Assembly: GCA_035995205.1 (NCBI GenBank) | Contig: DASYKS010000002.1 | Location: forward strand, 85,064 to 149,063 | Reading direction: 5' to 3' | Origin: DASYKS01 sp035995205 | GTDB lineage: Bacteria > Acidobacteriota > Thermoanaerobaculia > Multivoradales > UBA5704 | DNA: 64,000 nucleotides | Part shown: positions 1-8,801 of the stretch, in pieces | How the letters are laid out: the number at the start of each line of letters is the position of its first letter | How positions within the stretch are numbered: position 1 is the first letter of the stretch | Notes under the pieces: model-generated | Told to the model about the DNA's origin: nothing | Databases searched by the model: none | The model's input: the letters and a program-made list of their open reading frames with translations, nothing else | Position numbers and translations under genes: made by a program

Positions 1-2063
1 ATTCCGAGGGAGCCCTGCAAGCGTACGAACATCTTAAAGAGACATTCGGTTCGACGCCATATTCGACTCTTGCTGCTCGCATCGAGTGGATGCTCGGAAC
101 TGTCGAGAGCAACCGTAATCAGCCCGAGGTCGGTCTAAACCATTTCCACGCCGCCTTGAGTCGCCTCGACTCAAGCATTGGTTTTCAAGCCTCGGCCTTC
201 GTTCACGTTCTCCTTGCAGAAGCATACAAAACGCTAGGTGACCAGGATAACGCCTGGCGGGCGCGGCTAGCGGCTCTTCCAATGCTCGCTCATTTAGGTG
301 ATCGCCGCCGACTGCATGCCGCCCTCTGGGAGGCGTCCGACGCACTTCTTCGGCAGAAGGCTACTCGACCGGCCCTCGACGTGATCGAGGAAATGCTGGC
401 TAATGACGAGTTGTGGGCGAATCCGGGCGCATTGGCCGAAGCACTGCAAATCAAGACAGAAGCGCTTCAGGCTTTAGGTAGATCTCACGAAGCTCTGGAA
501 ACTGCGCGGAGGGGCCTCAATTTAGTACGTATGATGCCCCCAAGTGCGCAAAGGGAACGAATCGAAGTGGCACTTCAGCTTGCTGAAGGAGAGTCTCTTT
601 CAGCAGATCAACCTCGGCGCGCGATCGAAATCTTAAGCGAAGCTCTTGAGAGCGATCTCAATCGCGGGTTCTTCTTTCGAGAGGTGCGCCTCCGAATCGC
701 TCGGGCGCAAGCGGCCGCAGCAATGGGACGGGTGGCGCTCGCCAAGTCAGATCTTCTTCAAGTAATCGCCGAACAGGAACAAATTCGCCGAAAAGTCGCG
801 GATCGACAGCTGCGACTGAGTTACTTCTCGGGTGTTCAGGCTGCGTTCGACTTAATGGTTAGCATTCAACTTGCAGGCAGGGATAGTGCCGCTGAGATCC
901 TAGAAATTGCAGAACGAGCCCGCGCCCGCCAGTTTCTTGACTCACTCCTCCTGCTAGATGGAAGCAGGATCCGCGGTAACGTGGGTATGCAGCCTCAGCG
1001 GCTTGCCGAGATCATTAAACACTTACCTCTTCGTACGACGCTTGTAGAATTCTTCGTCTTGCCAGATCAGTTGGTTGTTTGGACTATACATGCTGGAGTT
1101 CTGAGCGAATCTAAACAAAGAGTCGATCGAGAGACACTTAAGGGAGAGGTTCATACATTTCGCCTTGCTCTCGCAAGGCACGGTACAATTCACGAGATCC
1201 AGGCCGCGGGCGCCCGTGTCTTTAACCGGCTTCTGCGGCCTTCTCTGGCGGGACTTCCAAATGAATCCCTTGTCCTCGTCCCCGACCGCTTCCTTCTTGA
1301 TGTGCCATTTGCCGCACTCTACGATTCCCAGAGGCGCCGGTTTTTGCTCGAGGACCGGGAGATCATGCTGGCGCCTAGCGCATCGTTTTTTCTCTCGACC
1401 GCTGAGAGAGAGCCCGCACCCGAATATAAGGATGGCATAGATGCTCTCGTCTTCGGCAATCCAGCATTTGATTCGAAGCGTTCAAGAGACCTTTCTCGCC
1501 TGCCGGCTGCCGCTGCGGAAGCCGCCGGTGTCGCAGCCCAATATTCGTCATCGCGGCTATTGCTAGATGCTTTCGCGACACGAGAGGTATTCACTCGCGA
1601 AGCGGGGAACTGGAAGGTCGTACATTTCGCTGGCCATGCCCTCGACGATGCCGATACGCCCGATCGCTCGCGGCTGGTATTCGCTCCAGATAGAAGAGGT
1701 GATCCCGGGTTCCTTTACGCCTCGGATATCGTTGGCTTGCCATTTAGAAAGACTCAGCTCATAGTACTGTCGGCCTGTCAATCCGTTAGTGAGGATAAGG
1801 GCCGAGAGGGCTTTTCTGGCCTTGTAGCAAGTTTCCTTTCGGCAGGAGTGCCAGCAGTTATTGCAAGTTTATCCGACGTCAGAGATCGTGCGGCCCGAGA
1901 TCTGATGCTTGATTTTCATCGACAGCTTGCGGCAGGAATGCCCGCGGTTGCGGCACTGAGGTTTGCTCAGTTGAGCATGATGCGTAGGCCCGCTAGTCGA
2001 TCTCCCGCAGATTGGGCAAGTTTTGAAATTTTTGGCCGTAATCAGGCCAGGAGGGCGCAATGA
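1..2063 (+). CDS. TPR-CHAT caspase-like protease (5'-truncated)
   Basis: The frame is open from base 3, before the first ATG at 90, so the gene begins outside the window. The N-terminal half is helical and TPR-like. The C-terminal part, from about residue 330 counted from the ATG at 90, is a CHAT (caspase HetF associated with TPRs) domain. Both expected catalytic residues are visible: His516 in FAGHA and Cys563 in LSACQS, as in caspase/separase-type cysteine peptidases. No membrane segment is seen. The stop overlaps the next start by 4 nt (ATGA), so the two are probably translationally coupled. TPR-CHAT proteins are known in regulated cell-death and conflict systems; the target here cannot be told. 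The DNA is visibly less GC-rich than the genes from 4637 onward, suggesting transfer. Protease assignment is firm; biological role is inference. Confidence 0.88.
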   Translation, partial: SEGALQAYEHLKETFGSTPYSTLAARIEWMLGTVESNRNQPEVGLNHFHAALSRLDSSIGFQASAFVHVLLAEAYKTLGDQDNAWRARLAALPMLAHLGDRRRLHAALWEASDALLRQKATRPALDVIEEMLANDELWANPGALAEALQIKTEALQALGRSHEALETARRGLNLVRMMPPSAQRERIEVALQLAEGESLSADQPRRAIEILSEALESDLNRGFFFREVRLRIARAQAAAAMGRVALAKSDLLQVIAEQEQIRRKVADRQLRLSYFSGVQAAFDLMVSIQLAGRDSAAEILEIAERARARQFLDSLLLLDGSRIRGNVGMQPQRLAEIIKHLPLRTTLVEFFVLPDQLVVWTIHAGVLSESKQRVDRETLKGEVHTFRLALARHGTIHEIQAAGARVFNRLLRPSLAGLPNESLVLVPDRFLLDVPFAALYDSQRRRFLLEDREIMLAPSASFFLSTAEREPAPEYKDGIDALVFGNPAFDSKRSRDLSRLPAAAAEAAGVAAQYSSSRLLLDAFATREVFTREAGNWKVVHFAGHALDDADTPDRSRLVFAPDRRGDPGFLYASDIVGLPFRKTQLIVLSACQSVSEDKGREGFSGLVASFLSAGVPAVIASLSDVRDRAARDLMLDFHRQLAAGMPAVAALRFAQLSMMRRPASRSPADWASFEIFGRNQARRAQ

Positions 2064-2998
2064 ACGAGTATACGCTTGAGTTATCCTTCTCAGGTCTCTG
2101 CCTTTTCACGTTTCACGGAGACCGCAAGAAACCAGACGAAGTGAATGTGCTCTTCCTCGCATCAGAAGGATGTCACGAAGGACACCAGAATCAGAGCGCT
2201 AGTGATCTGCACACCCCACGCTTGACCTTTAGTCCTCAAGACCTTGAGGAAGCAAGCGTTCCTTATGACCTATTTCCAGATCTTGACGGGCGACAGTTAG
2301 CTATTCTGCGTCTGCCGGATCTTCCGATGGAGATCGTTGCCCCATCTAGAAGTGAATTACTCGCTTGCTGGCGAGATGAAGACAGGTACAATGATCTCCC
2401 GAAATCGCCGCCGACTGACTCCGATGAAACTTGGCTTGACTGGATCCCTTCTCTTAGACTGGTAAACCCTGAGACCCCAATTCCCACGGAGGAGGTTCCT
2501 TGGCTCGGACTCCGACCGGTTGTAATACCGCGGTTACGCCTGACAAAAGGGGATCTGAGTGCCGCATTCTTTTTGCGCGACAGAAACAACGATTACGTTT
2601 TTTGGGAATTTAAGGCGAGCGAGTCGGACGAGGCAATCGATTACCAGGCTATGGCCGGGATCATCCGTTTAGAAATCCATGGTATTCCCGTGGAGGAGTC
2701 GGTTGAGATCGTCGCGGACGACGGGAAGTTTGAAGTCTCACTTCGGCCTCGACGATATCCGGACGGGACGGTAGCTGACCGTGTGCGCGCGAGTTTCACG
2801 AATCTAGTCTCGGTCGACCCGAGGTTTCCTCCAAACGTTCTCGAACATTTTATACATTTTTACGACCTCGTTGAATTCGGGGGGCGTCGGCCTAAGCTGC
2901 GAGTTCCCTACGCTCGCAGTGCGCCGATCACATCTGGGACAACTTACTGCCCAGTGAGCACTCACGGTGGGACTTCCACAGGGAGATGTAAAGAGTGA
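2060..2998 (+). CDS. Unknown protein between CHAT protease and subtilase
   Basis: A 312-residue protein I do not recognise. It starts inside the CHAT stop (ATGA) and ends inside the subtilase start (GTGA), so it is the middle member of a tightly coupled operon. It has no signal peptide or membrane segment. The N-terminus carries FSGLCLF, followed by acidic stretches and alternating hydrophobic strands (for example DYVFWEF and IIRLEIHGIP), suggesting a mostly beta fold. No catalytic motif is evident. From context it may be a substrate, an adaptor or an inhibitor for one of the two flanking proteases; this is inference only. Confidence 0.75.
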   Translation: MNEYTLELSFSGLCLFTFHGDRKKPDEVNVLFLASEGCHEGHQNQSASDLHTPRLTFSPQDLEEASVPYDLFPDLDGRQLAILRLPDLPMEIVAPSRSELLACWRDEDRYNDLPKSPPTDSDETWLDWIPSLRLVNPETPIPTEEVPWLGLRPVVIPRLRLTKGDLSAAFFLRDRNNDYVFWEFKASESDEAIDYQAMAGIIRLEIHGIPVEESVEIVADDGKFEVSLRPRRYPDGTVADRVRASFTNLVSVDPRFPPNVLEHFIHFYDLVEFGGRRPKLRVPYARSAPITSGTTYCPVSTHGGTSTGRCKE

Positions 2999-4359
2999 TA
3001 GCGCCTATTCCACGATGCCTTTTGGGCAGTAATCAGCGTCACGCTGTTGACCACTTCGACGTTGATGGAGACGGGTTTGTGGAGAATGTTGACTTGGTGC
3101 GAGCAGTCGGTGCCTATGCCGGGCGGCCGCTGCTAGCACGCTGGACAAAGGAAAGGGAGAAGATATTCGGTGCTGTTGCTAACCAGCTAATCGTGAGATT
3201 GACTAAGGGCGTCCCGAAAAAAGATGCGGTGTCAATGTTACAGGCTGCGTTGTGTGACAGGCCACATTTGCGCGATAGAATCATGATTCGTGGGAACACA
3301 AAGGATCTGCTTCTCGTCGAGCTTCGATCTACTCCAGGGGATCTTGAGAAATCGACAGATGAGGTCCCGTATCTGCTTACGGCGCTTCCGCGTCTAAAAG
3401 GTAATGCCTATTTCGAAGCTAGCCCCAACTATTTGGTTTTCGCACCTGAAGATATTGTCGGAAGTGCGACTAGCATAGCGGCAGGGCCGAAGCAGGATGA
3501 CATTTTGCGAATTGGAGGTAAAGCGGCTTGGGGAGAGGGCGGAAGTACTGACATTCGAGTCGCCATTCTCGACTCTGGAATTGAAGCGACGCATCCTGAC
3601 CTGGCAGGGAATATCTACTCGGATTCGTCGGGCGCAATTATTGGAGCGAACTTTTCTCAGAGCGGATCGCTTAATGACGACAGCTATCACGGTACTTTCT
3701 GTGCTGGCATTATTGGTGGCACCGGCGTCAAGCATGTAAATGGTGTTTGCCTACAGGTTTCGCTGATGCCAATCAAATTCTTGGGCCCAGATAGCTGCGG
3801 GTCGATTTATGATGCGATGAGAGGTATCGACTACGCGGTCGCTAACGATGCGCATGTTATCTGTGCCTCATGGGGGGGCATGCCTTTTGACAAAAACATG
3901 CGAGACAAAATCTCTCAAGCTAAGAACAGTTTATTCGTGACTGGCTCAGGGAATTTCACCCACAACCTCGACACAGATCCTCCTTACTATCCTGCGAGCT
4001 TCGGCCTCCCCAATATGATCACAGTTGGTGGCACAGACAATCATGGTAACCCGATTACATGTTGGGGTGTGGGAGAGAAGAGTGTCCATCTGCTTGCACC
4101 TGGAGAGTCAGTCTATTCTACATTGCCACCTCCATTGCTTTGGGGAAGAGATAAAGGAACGTCGCTCTCTGCGGCCTTTGTTGCCGGGGCTTGCGCGCTC
4201 CTTGGGGCGGTTGCACTTAAGGGCGGTCGCCAATGGGACCCTGCGTGGGTCAAGTCAACCCTGCTACAACGGGTTTTACCGTTAGGTAGCGCGAAGTTGC
4301 TCTGCGTTTCGGGTGGCGAACTCAACCTTGCAGAACTGATAAAATTGCCCTTGCCATGA
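2995..4359 (+). CDS. Subtilisin-like S8 protease with N-terminal EF-hand-like loop
   Basis: A 454-residue S8 (subtilase) peptidase starting at GTG 2995 in a 4-nt overlap with the upstream gene. The triad is complete: Asp193 in ILDSG, His232 in YHGTFCAG and Ser390 in GTSLSAAF. The usual GTSMAxP proline is replaced by Ala. Residues 19-33 contain an EF-hand-type loop (DVDGDGF, possible ligands D22, D24, D26, D33), followed by a helical/pro-region-like stretch up to about residue 170. No signal peptide is visible, so the enzyme is probably cytoplasmic and may be calcium-gated (inference). It is the last gene of the CHAT operon. Base composition matches its two partners rather than the GC-rich genes downstream. 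Confidence 0.87.
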   Translation: MIAPIPRCLLGSNQRHAVDHFDVDGDGFVENVDLVRAVGAYAGRPLLARWTKEREKIFGAVANQLIVRLTKGVPKKDAVSMLQAALCDRPHLRDRIMIRGNTKDLLLVELRSTPGDLEKSTDEVPYLLTALPRLKGNAYFEASPNYLVFAPEDIVGSATSIAAGPKQDDILRIGGKAAWGEGGSTDIRVAILDSGIEATHPDLAGNIYSDSSGAIIGANFSQSGSLNDDSYHGTFCAGIIGGTGVKHVNGVCLQVSLMPIKFLGPDSCGSIYDAMRGIDYAVANDAHVICASWGGMPFDKNMRDKISQAKNSLFVTGSGNFTHNLDTDPPYYPASFGLPNMITVGGTDNHGNPITCWGVGEKSVHLLAPGESVYSTLPPPLLWGRDKGTSLSAAFVAGACALLGAVALKGGRQWDPAWVKSTLLQRVLPLGSAKLLCVSGGELNLAELIKLPLP

Positions 4360-4402
4360 GGTTGCTGCTTCGGGATTGCGACGTGAGATCAAGCTCATTG
4401 TG

Positions 4403-4451
4403 TCTTTCACGGAGTTCCTGAAGTGACATCCGTTGGTCCGTGAGTGAAAGA
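4403..4451. other. Imperfect inverted repeat after the subtilase gene
   Basis: The arms TCTTTCACGGA (4403-4413) and TCCGTGAGTGAAAGA (4437-4451) pair with a 4-nt bulge. It lies 44 nt past the subtilase stop in a 277-nt intergenic stretch and may be a weak terminator. There is no T tract. Nothing else recognisable sits between 4360 and 4636. Confidence 0.3.
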
Positions 4452-4636
4452 TGGTTCTAGGTCATCTGGCCTGAGGGAACGACGTCAGTAGGCGAGTCCG
4501 CCGGTTGCCTGCCCAGTCTCGCCGGCCGAGCGATGTTAGGGGGCGATTTTCCCACTCGCCCTCCACCCCTGACACCTAGCTCTTCGTATAGTCTCGACAA
4601 GAACCAAGAGGGACGTAGAGAAGGGACCCCCCGAGG

Positions 4637-5335
4637 ATGAGGATTCTGGTCGTCGAGGACGAACCTGCGCTTTCCTCGGCGCTTGCCGAGTTGTTGCGGC
4701 GTGAGTTCTATGCCGTGGACGTGGCCGAGGATGGGGCGACGGCGGAGGAATTGGCTTCGGTCAACACCTATGACTTGATCGTTCTGGACTGGACGATTCC
4801 CGCTCCGAGCGGGATCGAGCTTTTACGCGGGTGGCGGGAGAACGGGGATCAGACCCCTGTTTTGATGCTCACGGCGCGGAGCGGGGTGGACGATCGGGTG
4901 GACGGTCTGGACACCGGGGCGGACGATTTTCTGGCGAAGCCATTCTCGCTCGCGGAGTTTTTGGCCCGGGTGAGGAGCCTTTTGCGGCGGCGGGCGCGGA
5001 CGTTGCAGAGCGAGCTTTCCGCGGCGGATCTGGCGATGGACCGGGCGGCGCGGCGGGTGACGGTCGGCGGCCGGCCTCTGGATTTGTCGCCCAAGGAGTT
5101 TGCGTTGCTGGAGTTTCTGCTCACTCGGCGCGACCAGGTGGTCACTCGCACCGAGATCTCGGAGCACGTCTGGGACGACTCGTTCGATTCGTTCGCCAAC
5201 GTGGTCGACGTGACGATCCACCGTCTGCGGAAGAAGATCGACGGCGACCGGACGGATCGCTTGCTGCAGACGGTCAAGGGGGTCGGTTACGTGCTGCGTG
5301 GCGCGCGCGCGGTCCCGCCCGAGCCGGAGGGCTGA
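4637..5335 (+). CDS. OmpR/PhoB-family response regulator
   Basis: A 232-residue two-component regulator. The N-terminal receiver has the acidic pair E7-D8, phospho-acceptor Asp51 (LIVLDWTIP), a switch Thr (MLTA) and the conserved Lys (LAKPF). The C-terminal half is a winged-helix Trans_reg_C DNA-binding domain (DLSPKEFALLEFL to TVKGVGYVLRG). The start ATG follows a purine-rich stretch (CCCGAGG). The stop overlaps the kinase start by one base (TGATG), so both proteins are probably made as a pair. Its targets are not evident. The copper/redox operon converging from the other side at 7188 is a neighbour, not necessarily a regulon. Confidence 0.95.
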   Translation: MRILVVEDEPALSSALAELLRREFYAVDVAEDGATAEELASVNTYDLIVLDWTIPAPSGIELLRGWRENGDQTPVLMLTARSGVDDRVDGLDTGADDFLAKPFSLAEFLARVRSLLRRRARTLQSELSAADLAMDRAARRVTVGGRPLDLSPKEFALLEFLLTRRDQVVTRTEISEHVWDDSFDSFANVVDVTIHRLRKKIDGDRTDRLLQTVKGVGYVLRGARAVPPEPEG

Positions 5336-7191
5336 TGCCTTTTTCGGATCTTCCGGCGCTTGAGTCGCCGCCGCCTCCTGCCGGGTCGAGACGGGGTTTG
5401 CGCCTGCCGGTCTTGATTTTGGTGCTCGGCGGCGCCGCGTCGTTTCTGTGGGGTACGTCCTACAAGGTGTCCGAGCAGCAGCGGCTGCGGGACCGGGCGC
5501 TGATCCGCGCCACGCGGGAAATCAGCCTGGCGATGGCCACGTCCCATCTCTGGCTCGAAGAGGTGCTGACCGGGGACCACATCGATCGGCGGCAGATCTG
5601 GGGGCGGCTCGACCATGCGCACGATCTCGCGCTCCGGCTTCTCGACGGCGGCCGGTTGCCCGCGGACGGGATTGCACTGCCTCCAATCGAAGATCGGGAT
5701 CAGCGTCGGCGGGTCGAAAACCTGCTGGCCGACATCGATCGGCTCCGTAACCTGGCGAGCGAACGGTTGCACGGGTTGGACACCGGCGTCGCGACGGGAG
5801 TGGGAACGGAGATCGATGCCCTGTACGACCTCCTGTTCGAGCATGCCCTCAAAGAGGCGGCGGTGCTCGAAAAGGAGCTCGAGGGACGGATCCTGCACGA
5901 CGACGATCGGACCCGCCGGACCTTTCTCGGTTTCCTCCTTCTCTGGCTGGCCATCGTGATCGTCTCTGCGATCGGTCTTTGGCGGCGGGAGGTGCGGCGC
6001 CTGGCCGCCGAGGAATCGCTGCGCAAGAGCGAGGCCCAGCTGCTCCAGGCGCAGAAGATGGAGGCGGTCGGCCGGCTCGCGGGCGGCCTTGCCCACGACG
6101 TAAACAACTTCGTCACCGCAATCACCAGCCAATGCGAGTTGGTCCAGCTCGATGCGGAACCGGGGGGTCCGCTCGACGTCCGAATGGACCTGGTGATCGG
6201 GACCGCGCAGAAAATCTCGGGCCTCATCCGGCGGCTTCTGGCCTTCAGCCGGCGCCAGGCGATCCAGCCGCAGGTGGTGCGATTGAACCGGGTCGTCGCC
6301 GGTCTGGAGGCAATGATGCGTGGATTGATCGGCGAGGACATCCAGCTCGAAACCGTGCTCGGCGACGAGGTCTGGCCGGTGAAGATCGATCTTTCCCAAG
6401 TCGAGCAAATCGTCCTCAACCTGGTCGTCAACGCCCGAGAAGCGAGCCCGCGCGGCGGCCGGATCATGATCGAGACGGTGAATTTTTCGATCGATCGCGG
6501 CCTGTTCGAGGGACCGACGGTGGTGGCGCCGGGCGACTACGTGCTGCTCGCGGTGTCCGACACCGGCATCGGGATCCCGCCGGAGCTGAAGGATCAGATC
6601 TTCGAGCCGTTCTTCACCACCAAGACCGGCACGGGCAACGGGCTTGGGCTCGCCACGGTGTATGGCATCGTCAAACAGGCGGGCGGCCACATCTCGGTTT
6701 ACAGCGAGGTGGGCCGCGGCACGACGTTCAAGATCTATCTGCCGCGGACGATGGAGGCCGAGCCGCAGCCCGCCGTTCTGGCGGCGCCGAGCCTCGGCCG
6801 GCGCGGGTCGAGCGGCCGCGAACGGATCTTGCTGGTCGAGGACAACGGCGAGCTACGCGAGGCGACCGGCGGCATTCTTGCGGCCTACGGCTACCGGGTC
6901 ACGGCGGTCGAGAGCGGCGAGGCGGCGCTCGAAGCGATCGACCGAGGGGTCGCGCTCGACTTGGTGGTCTCCGACGTCGTGATGCCCGGGCTGTCGGGCA
7001 AGGACGTGCTCGATCGCATTCGCGAGCGGCGCCCGGACCTGCCGGTGCTGTTCATGTCCGGTTATACCGACAACGTGATCTTCCGACACGGCCTGCTCAC
7101 GGGAGAGCTGGATTTCTTGGAAAAGCCATTCGCCGCGGCGCGCCTGACCGCCAAAGTGCGCGAGATCCTCGATCGGAAGGTTGTGGCTTAA
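5335..7191 (+). CDS. Hybrid sensor histidine kinase with C-terminal receiver
   Basis: The true start is the ATG at 5335, overlapping the regulator stop; a longer open frame extends upstream but is the shadow of the regulator gene. 618 residues. TM1 is near 25-45, followed by a periplasmic sensor region of about 160 residues with no recognised fold, then TM2 near 205-225. The HisKA motif is LAHDVNN with phospho-accepting His254. The HATPase carries an N box (LNLVVNAREAS) and G boxes (DTGIGIP, NGLGLA). A C-terminal receiver has acceptor Asp547 (VVSDVVMPG) and Lys in EKPF. The receiver suggests a phosphorelay or feedback on the upstream regulator. The stop codon shares the bases TTAA (7188-7191) with the stop of the convergent cytochrome gene, so there is no terminator space. 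Confidence 0.94.
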   Translation: MPFSDLPALESPPPPAGSRRGLRLPVLILVLGGAASFLWGTSYKVSEQQRLRDRALIRATREISLAMATSHLWLEEVLTGDHIDRRQIWGRLDHAHDLALRLLDGGRLPADGIALPPIEDRDQRRRVENLLADIDRLRNLASERLHGLDTGVATGVGTEIDALYDLLFEHALKEAAVLEKELEGRILHDDDRTRRTFLGFLLLWLAIVIVSAIGLWRREVRRLAAEESLRKSEAQLLQAQKMEAVGRLAGGLAHDVNNFVTAITSQCELVQLDAEPGGPLDVRMDLVIGTAQKISGLIRRLLAFSRRQAIQPQVVRLNRVVAGLEAMMRGLIGEDIQLETVLGDEVWPVKIDLSQVEQIVLNLVVNAREASPRGGRIMIETVNFSIDRGLFEGPTVVAPGDYVLLAVSDTGIGIPPELKDQIFEPFFTTKTGTGNGLGLATVYGIVKQAGGHISVYSEVGRGTTFKIYLPRTMEAEPQPAVLAAPSLGRRGSSGRERILLVEDNGELREATGGILAAYGYRVTAVESGEAALEAIDRGVALDLVVSDVVMPGLSGKDVLDRIRERRPDLPVLFMSGYTDNVIFRHGLLTGELDFLEKPFAAARLTAKVREILDRKVVA

Positions 7192-8801
7192 TCCAGATCG
7201 ATCCAATCGCCCTCGGGCACGAAACCTTTCGTCACCACGTCGAGCTTCACCAGATAAGCGCCGCGGGCGCCCATCCGTTTGCCGGGCCGGAAGCGGAGCG
7301 GGGGAGAGACCCCGGTGTCGTAACGCTCGAAGGTTTCGAGCGTCGCGATCAGGTGGTCGCGGGTGAGATCGCGGCCGATTTTTTCGAGCGCCGCGACCAT
7401 GAGCTTGATCGCCGCGAGCGCCGCTCCTTGAGTGCCGAGATCTCCGGAGGTGAGCCGGTGCGCCGTGGCGAGCGCCCGCCATTCGGCCGCCTCCTCGGAT
7501 TTCAGATCGAGCGGGCGGACCGGAAACGCGAGACGGACCCCTTCCGCGAGCGCGGTCGGCAGGTCCAGCAGAGCCCGGTCCGCGTACGCGCCGAGCGCCA
7601 GGAGGCGCGGTCGCGAGCCGAGCCGGTCGAGCGCGAGCAGCAGGGCCGAGGCGTCGCGGGCGGGGCCCAGGTGGATGATCGCGGTAACGTTTTTTGCGGC
7701 GAAATCGCGGGCGGCGACTTCGACCCAGGGGTCATTCGGGCCGCCGGCGGCGGAGTAGCGTCGAATTACGGTGGGGGCATATCCGCGGCGTTCGGCCTCG
7801 GCGACCACCGCGTCGGCGAGCGGCGAGATCTCGGCGGCGTCCGAAGCGACCAGGGCGAACGCCGGCCGCACGGTTTCCTTAGCCAGTGTTTCGACCAAGG
7901 CGCGCGCCTGATCGGCGGGCGAAGCGAGGAGATAGAACGTCTCGCGGTCGAGGTCGGCGTCGGCCGGTGGAAACAGGCTGATCGCGCCGACCGCCGGAAC
8001 CTCGCGCTCTTCGAGCAGGTCGGCCAGGGCCCGGTCCGAGCCCGGCGCGCCGGAGAGGTCCGGAGCCACCAGGGCGAGCACGGGGATACGATCTAGAAAG
8101 TCCGCGGCGATCCGGGCGCGATCCGCCGCGTTGCCCGTGAGCGTTTCGGCCGCCAGCTCCAGCTTCCGGCCGTAGAGGCCGCCGCGCTGGTTGACCTCGG
8201 CGACCGAGGCGTCGAGGAGAGCTCGCGTGACCCCACCCGGTTCGCCCGGGGCGAGCAGCGCGCCGAGCCGCACGGTGGTGGCCGAAACGCCGGGGATTGG
8301 CTCGTTGCCCACCCGCTTCAAATAGGCGACCAGATTGGCGATGTCCGCCTGGCTCATCCGGTAGCGCGGCATCGTCGGATTGAGCGGATTGCCCGCCGGA
8401 TCGAACCCGAGCGTGACCGCGCGCTTGACGCTCTTTTCGTCGTACGGCGGATGGGTGCGGCCGAGCAGCGCGCCCGAGCCGTACGGCTTGGTGAGAGAGT
8501 CCCAGGTGATGTTCGAGGGGGCGATCCCTCCCTCGGGCCGGCCCCGGCCGTCGCGGCCGTGGCAGCTGCCGCACGGCAGGGTGACGCCGGGGACCGCGCT
8601 TTCGGGTCCGCCCGATCCCATCACCGCCGTGATCTCGCCGCCCGTGCCGCTTTCGCCGGCCAGGAACAGCCGCTTGCCGCGCGACTCCTCGGGGGAAAGC
8701 GGCGCCGGCTCCCCGGCCGCGGCGGCGAACCGGGGAATCGCGAGACCCGCGGCGAGCAGCAGGGCGAGCGCAAACGGGAGACGCCGGGTCTGGGTGTTCA
8801 T
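7188..8801 (-). CDS. Cytochrome c / ABC-type periplasmic binding protein fusion
   Basis: Start chosen at ATG 8801 (MNTQTRRL), which gives a clean signal peptide and a 4-nt ATGA overlap with the upstream SCO gene; a longer frame adds 25 charged residues. About 537 residues. Near residues 70-170 is a single-haem cytochrome c domain with CGSCH and a likely axial Met in PRYRMS. It is followed by a leucine/branched-chain-type periplasmic binding fold (Peripla_BP_6-like) to the end. This architecture is annotated in other bacteria as cytochrome c/ABC transporter substrate-binding protein. No ABC permease or ATPase lies nearby, so the binding domain may act as a sensor or redox adaptor rather than in transport (inference). 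Last gene of the oxidase operon. Confidence 0.85.
   Translation of the reverse strand: MNTQTRRLPFALALLLAAGLAIPRFAAAAGEPAPLSPEESRGKRLFLAGESGTGGEITAVMGSGGPESAVPGVTLPCGSCHGRDGRGRPEGGIAPSNITWDSLTKPYGSGALLGRTHPPYDEKSVKRAVTLGFDPAGNPLNPTMPRYRMSQADIANLVAYLKRVGNEPIPGVSATTVRLGALLAPGEPGGVTRALLDASVAEVNQRGGLYGRKLELAAETLTGNAADRARIAADFLDRIPVLALVAPDLSGAPGSDRALADLLEEREVPAVGAISLFPPADADLDRETFYLLASPADQARALVETLAKETVRPAFALVASDAAEISPLADAVVAEAERRGYAPTVIRRYSAAGGPNDPWVEVAARDFAAKNVTAIIHLGPARDASALLLALDRLGSRPRLLALGAYADRALLDLPTALAEGVRLAFPVRPLDLKSEEAAEWRALATAHRLTSGDLGTQGAALAAIKLMVAALEKIGRDLTRDHLIATLETFERYDTGVSPPLRFRPGKRMGARGAYLVKLDVVTKGFVPEGDWIDLD

Noticed and set aside
5287..6690. 467-residue minus-strand open frame opposite the histidine kinase
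   Set aside because: Shadow of the kinase; no motif, and kinase motifs on the plus strand are complete.
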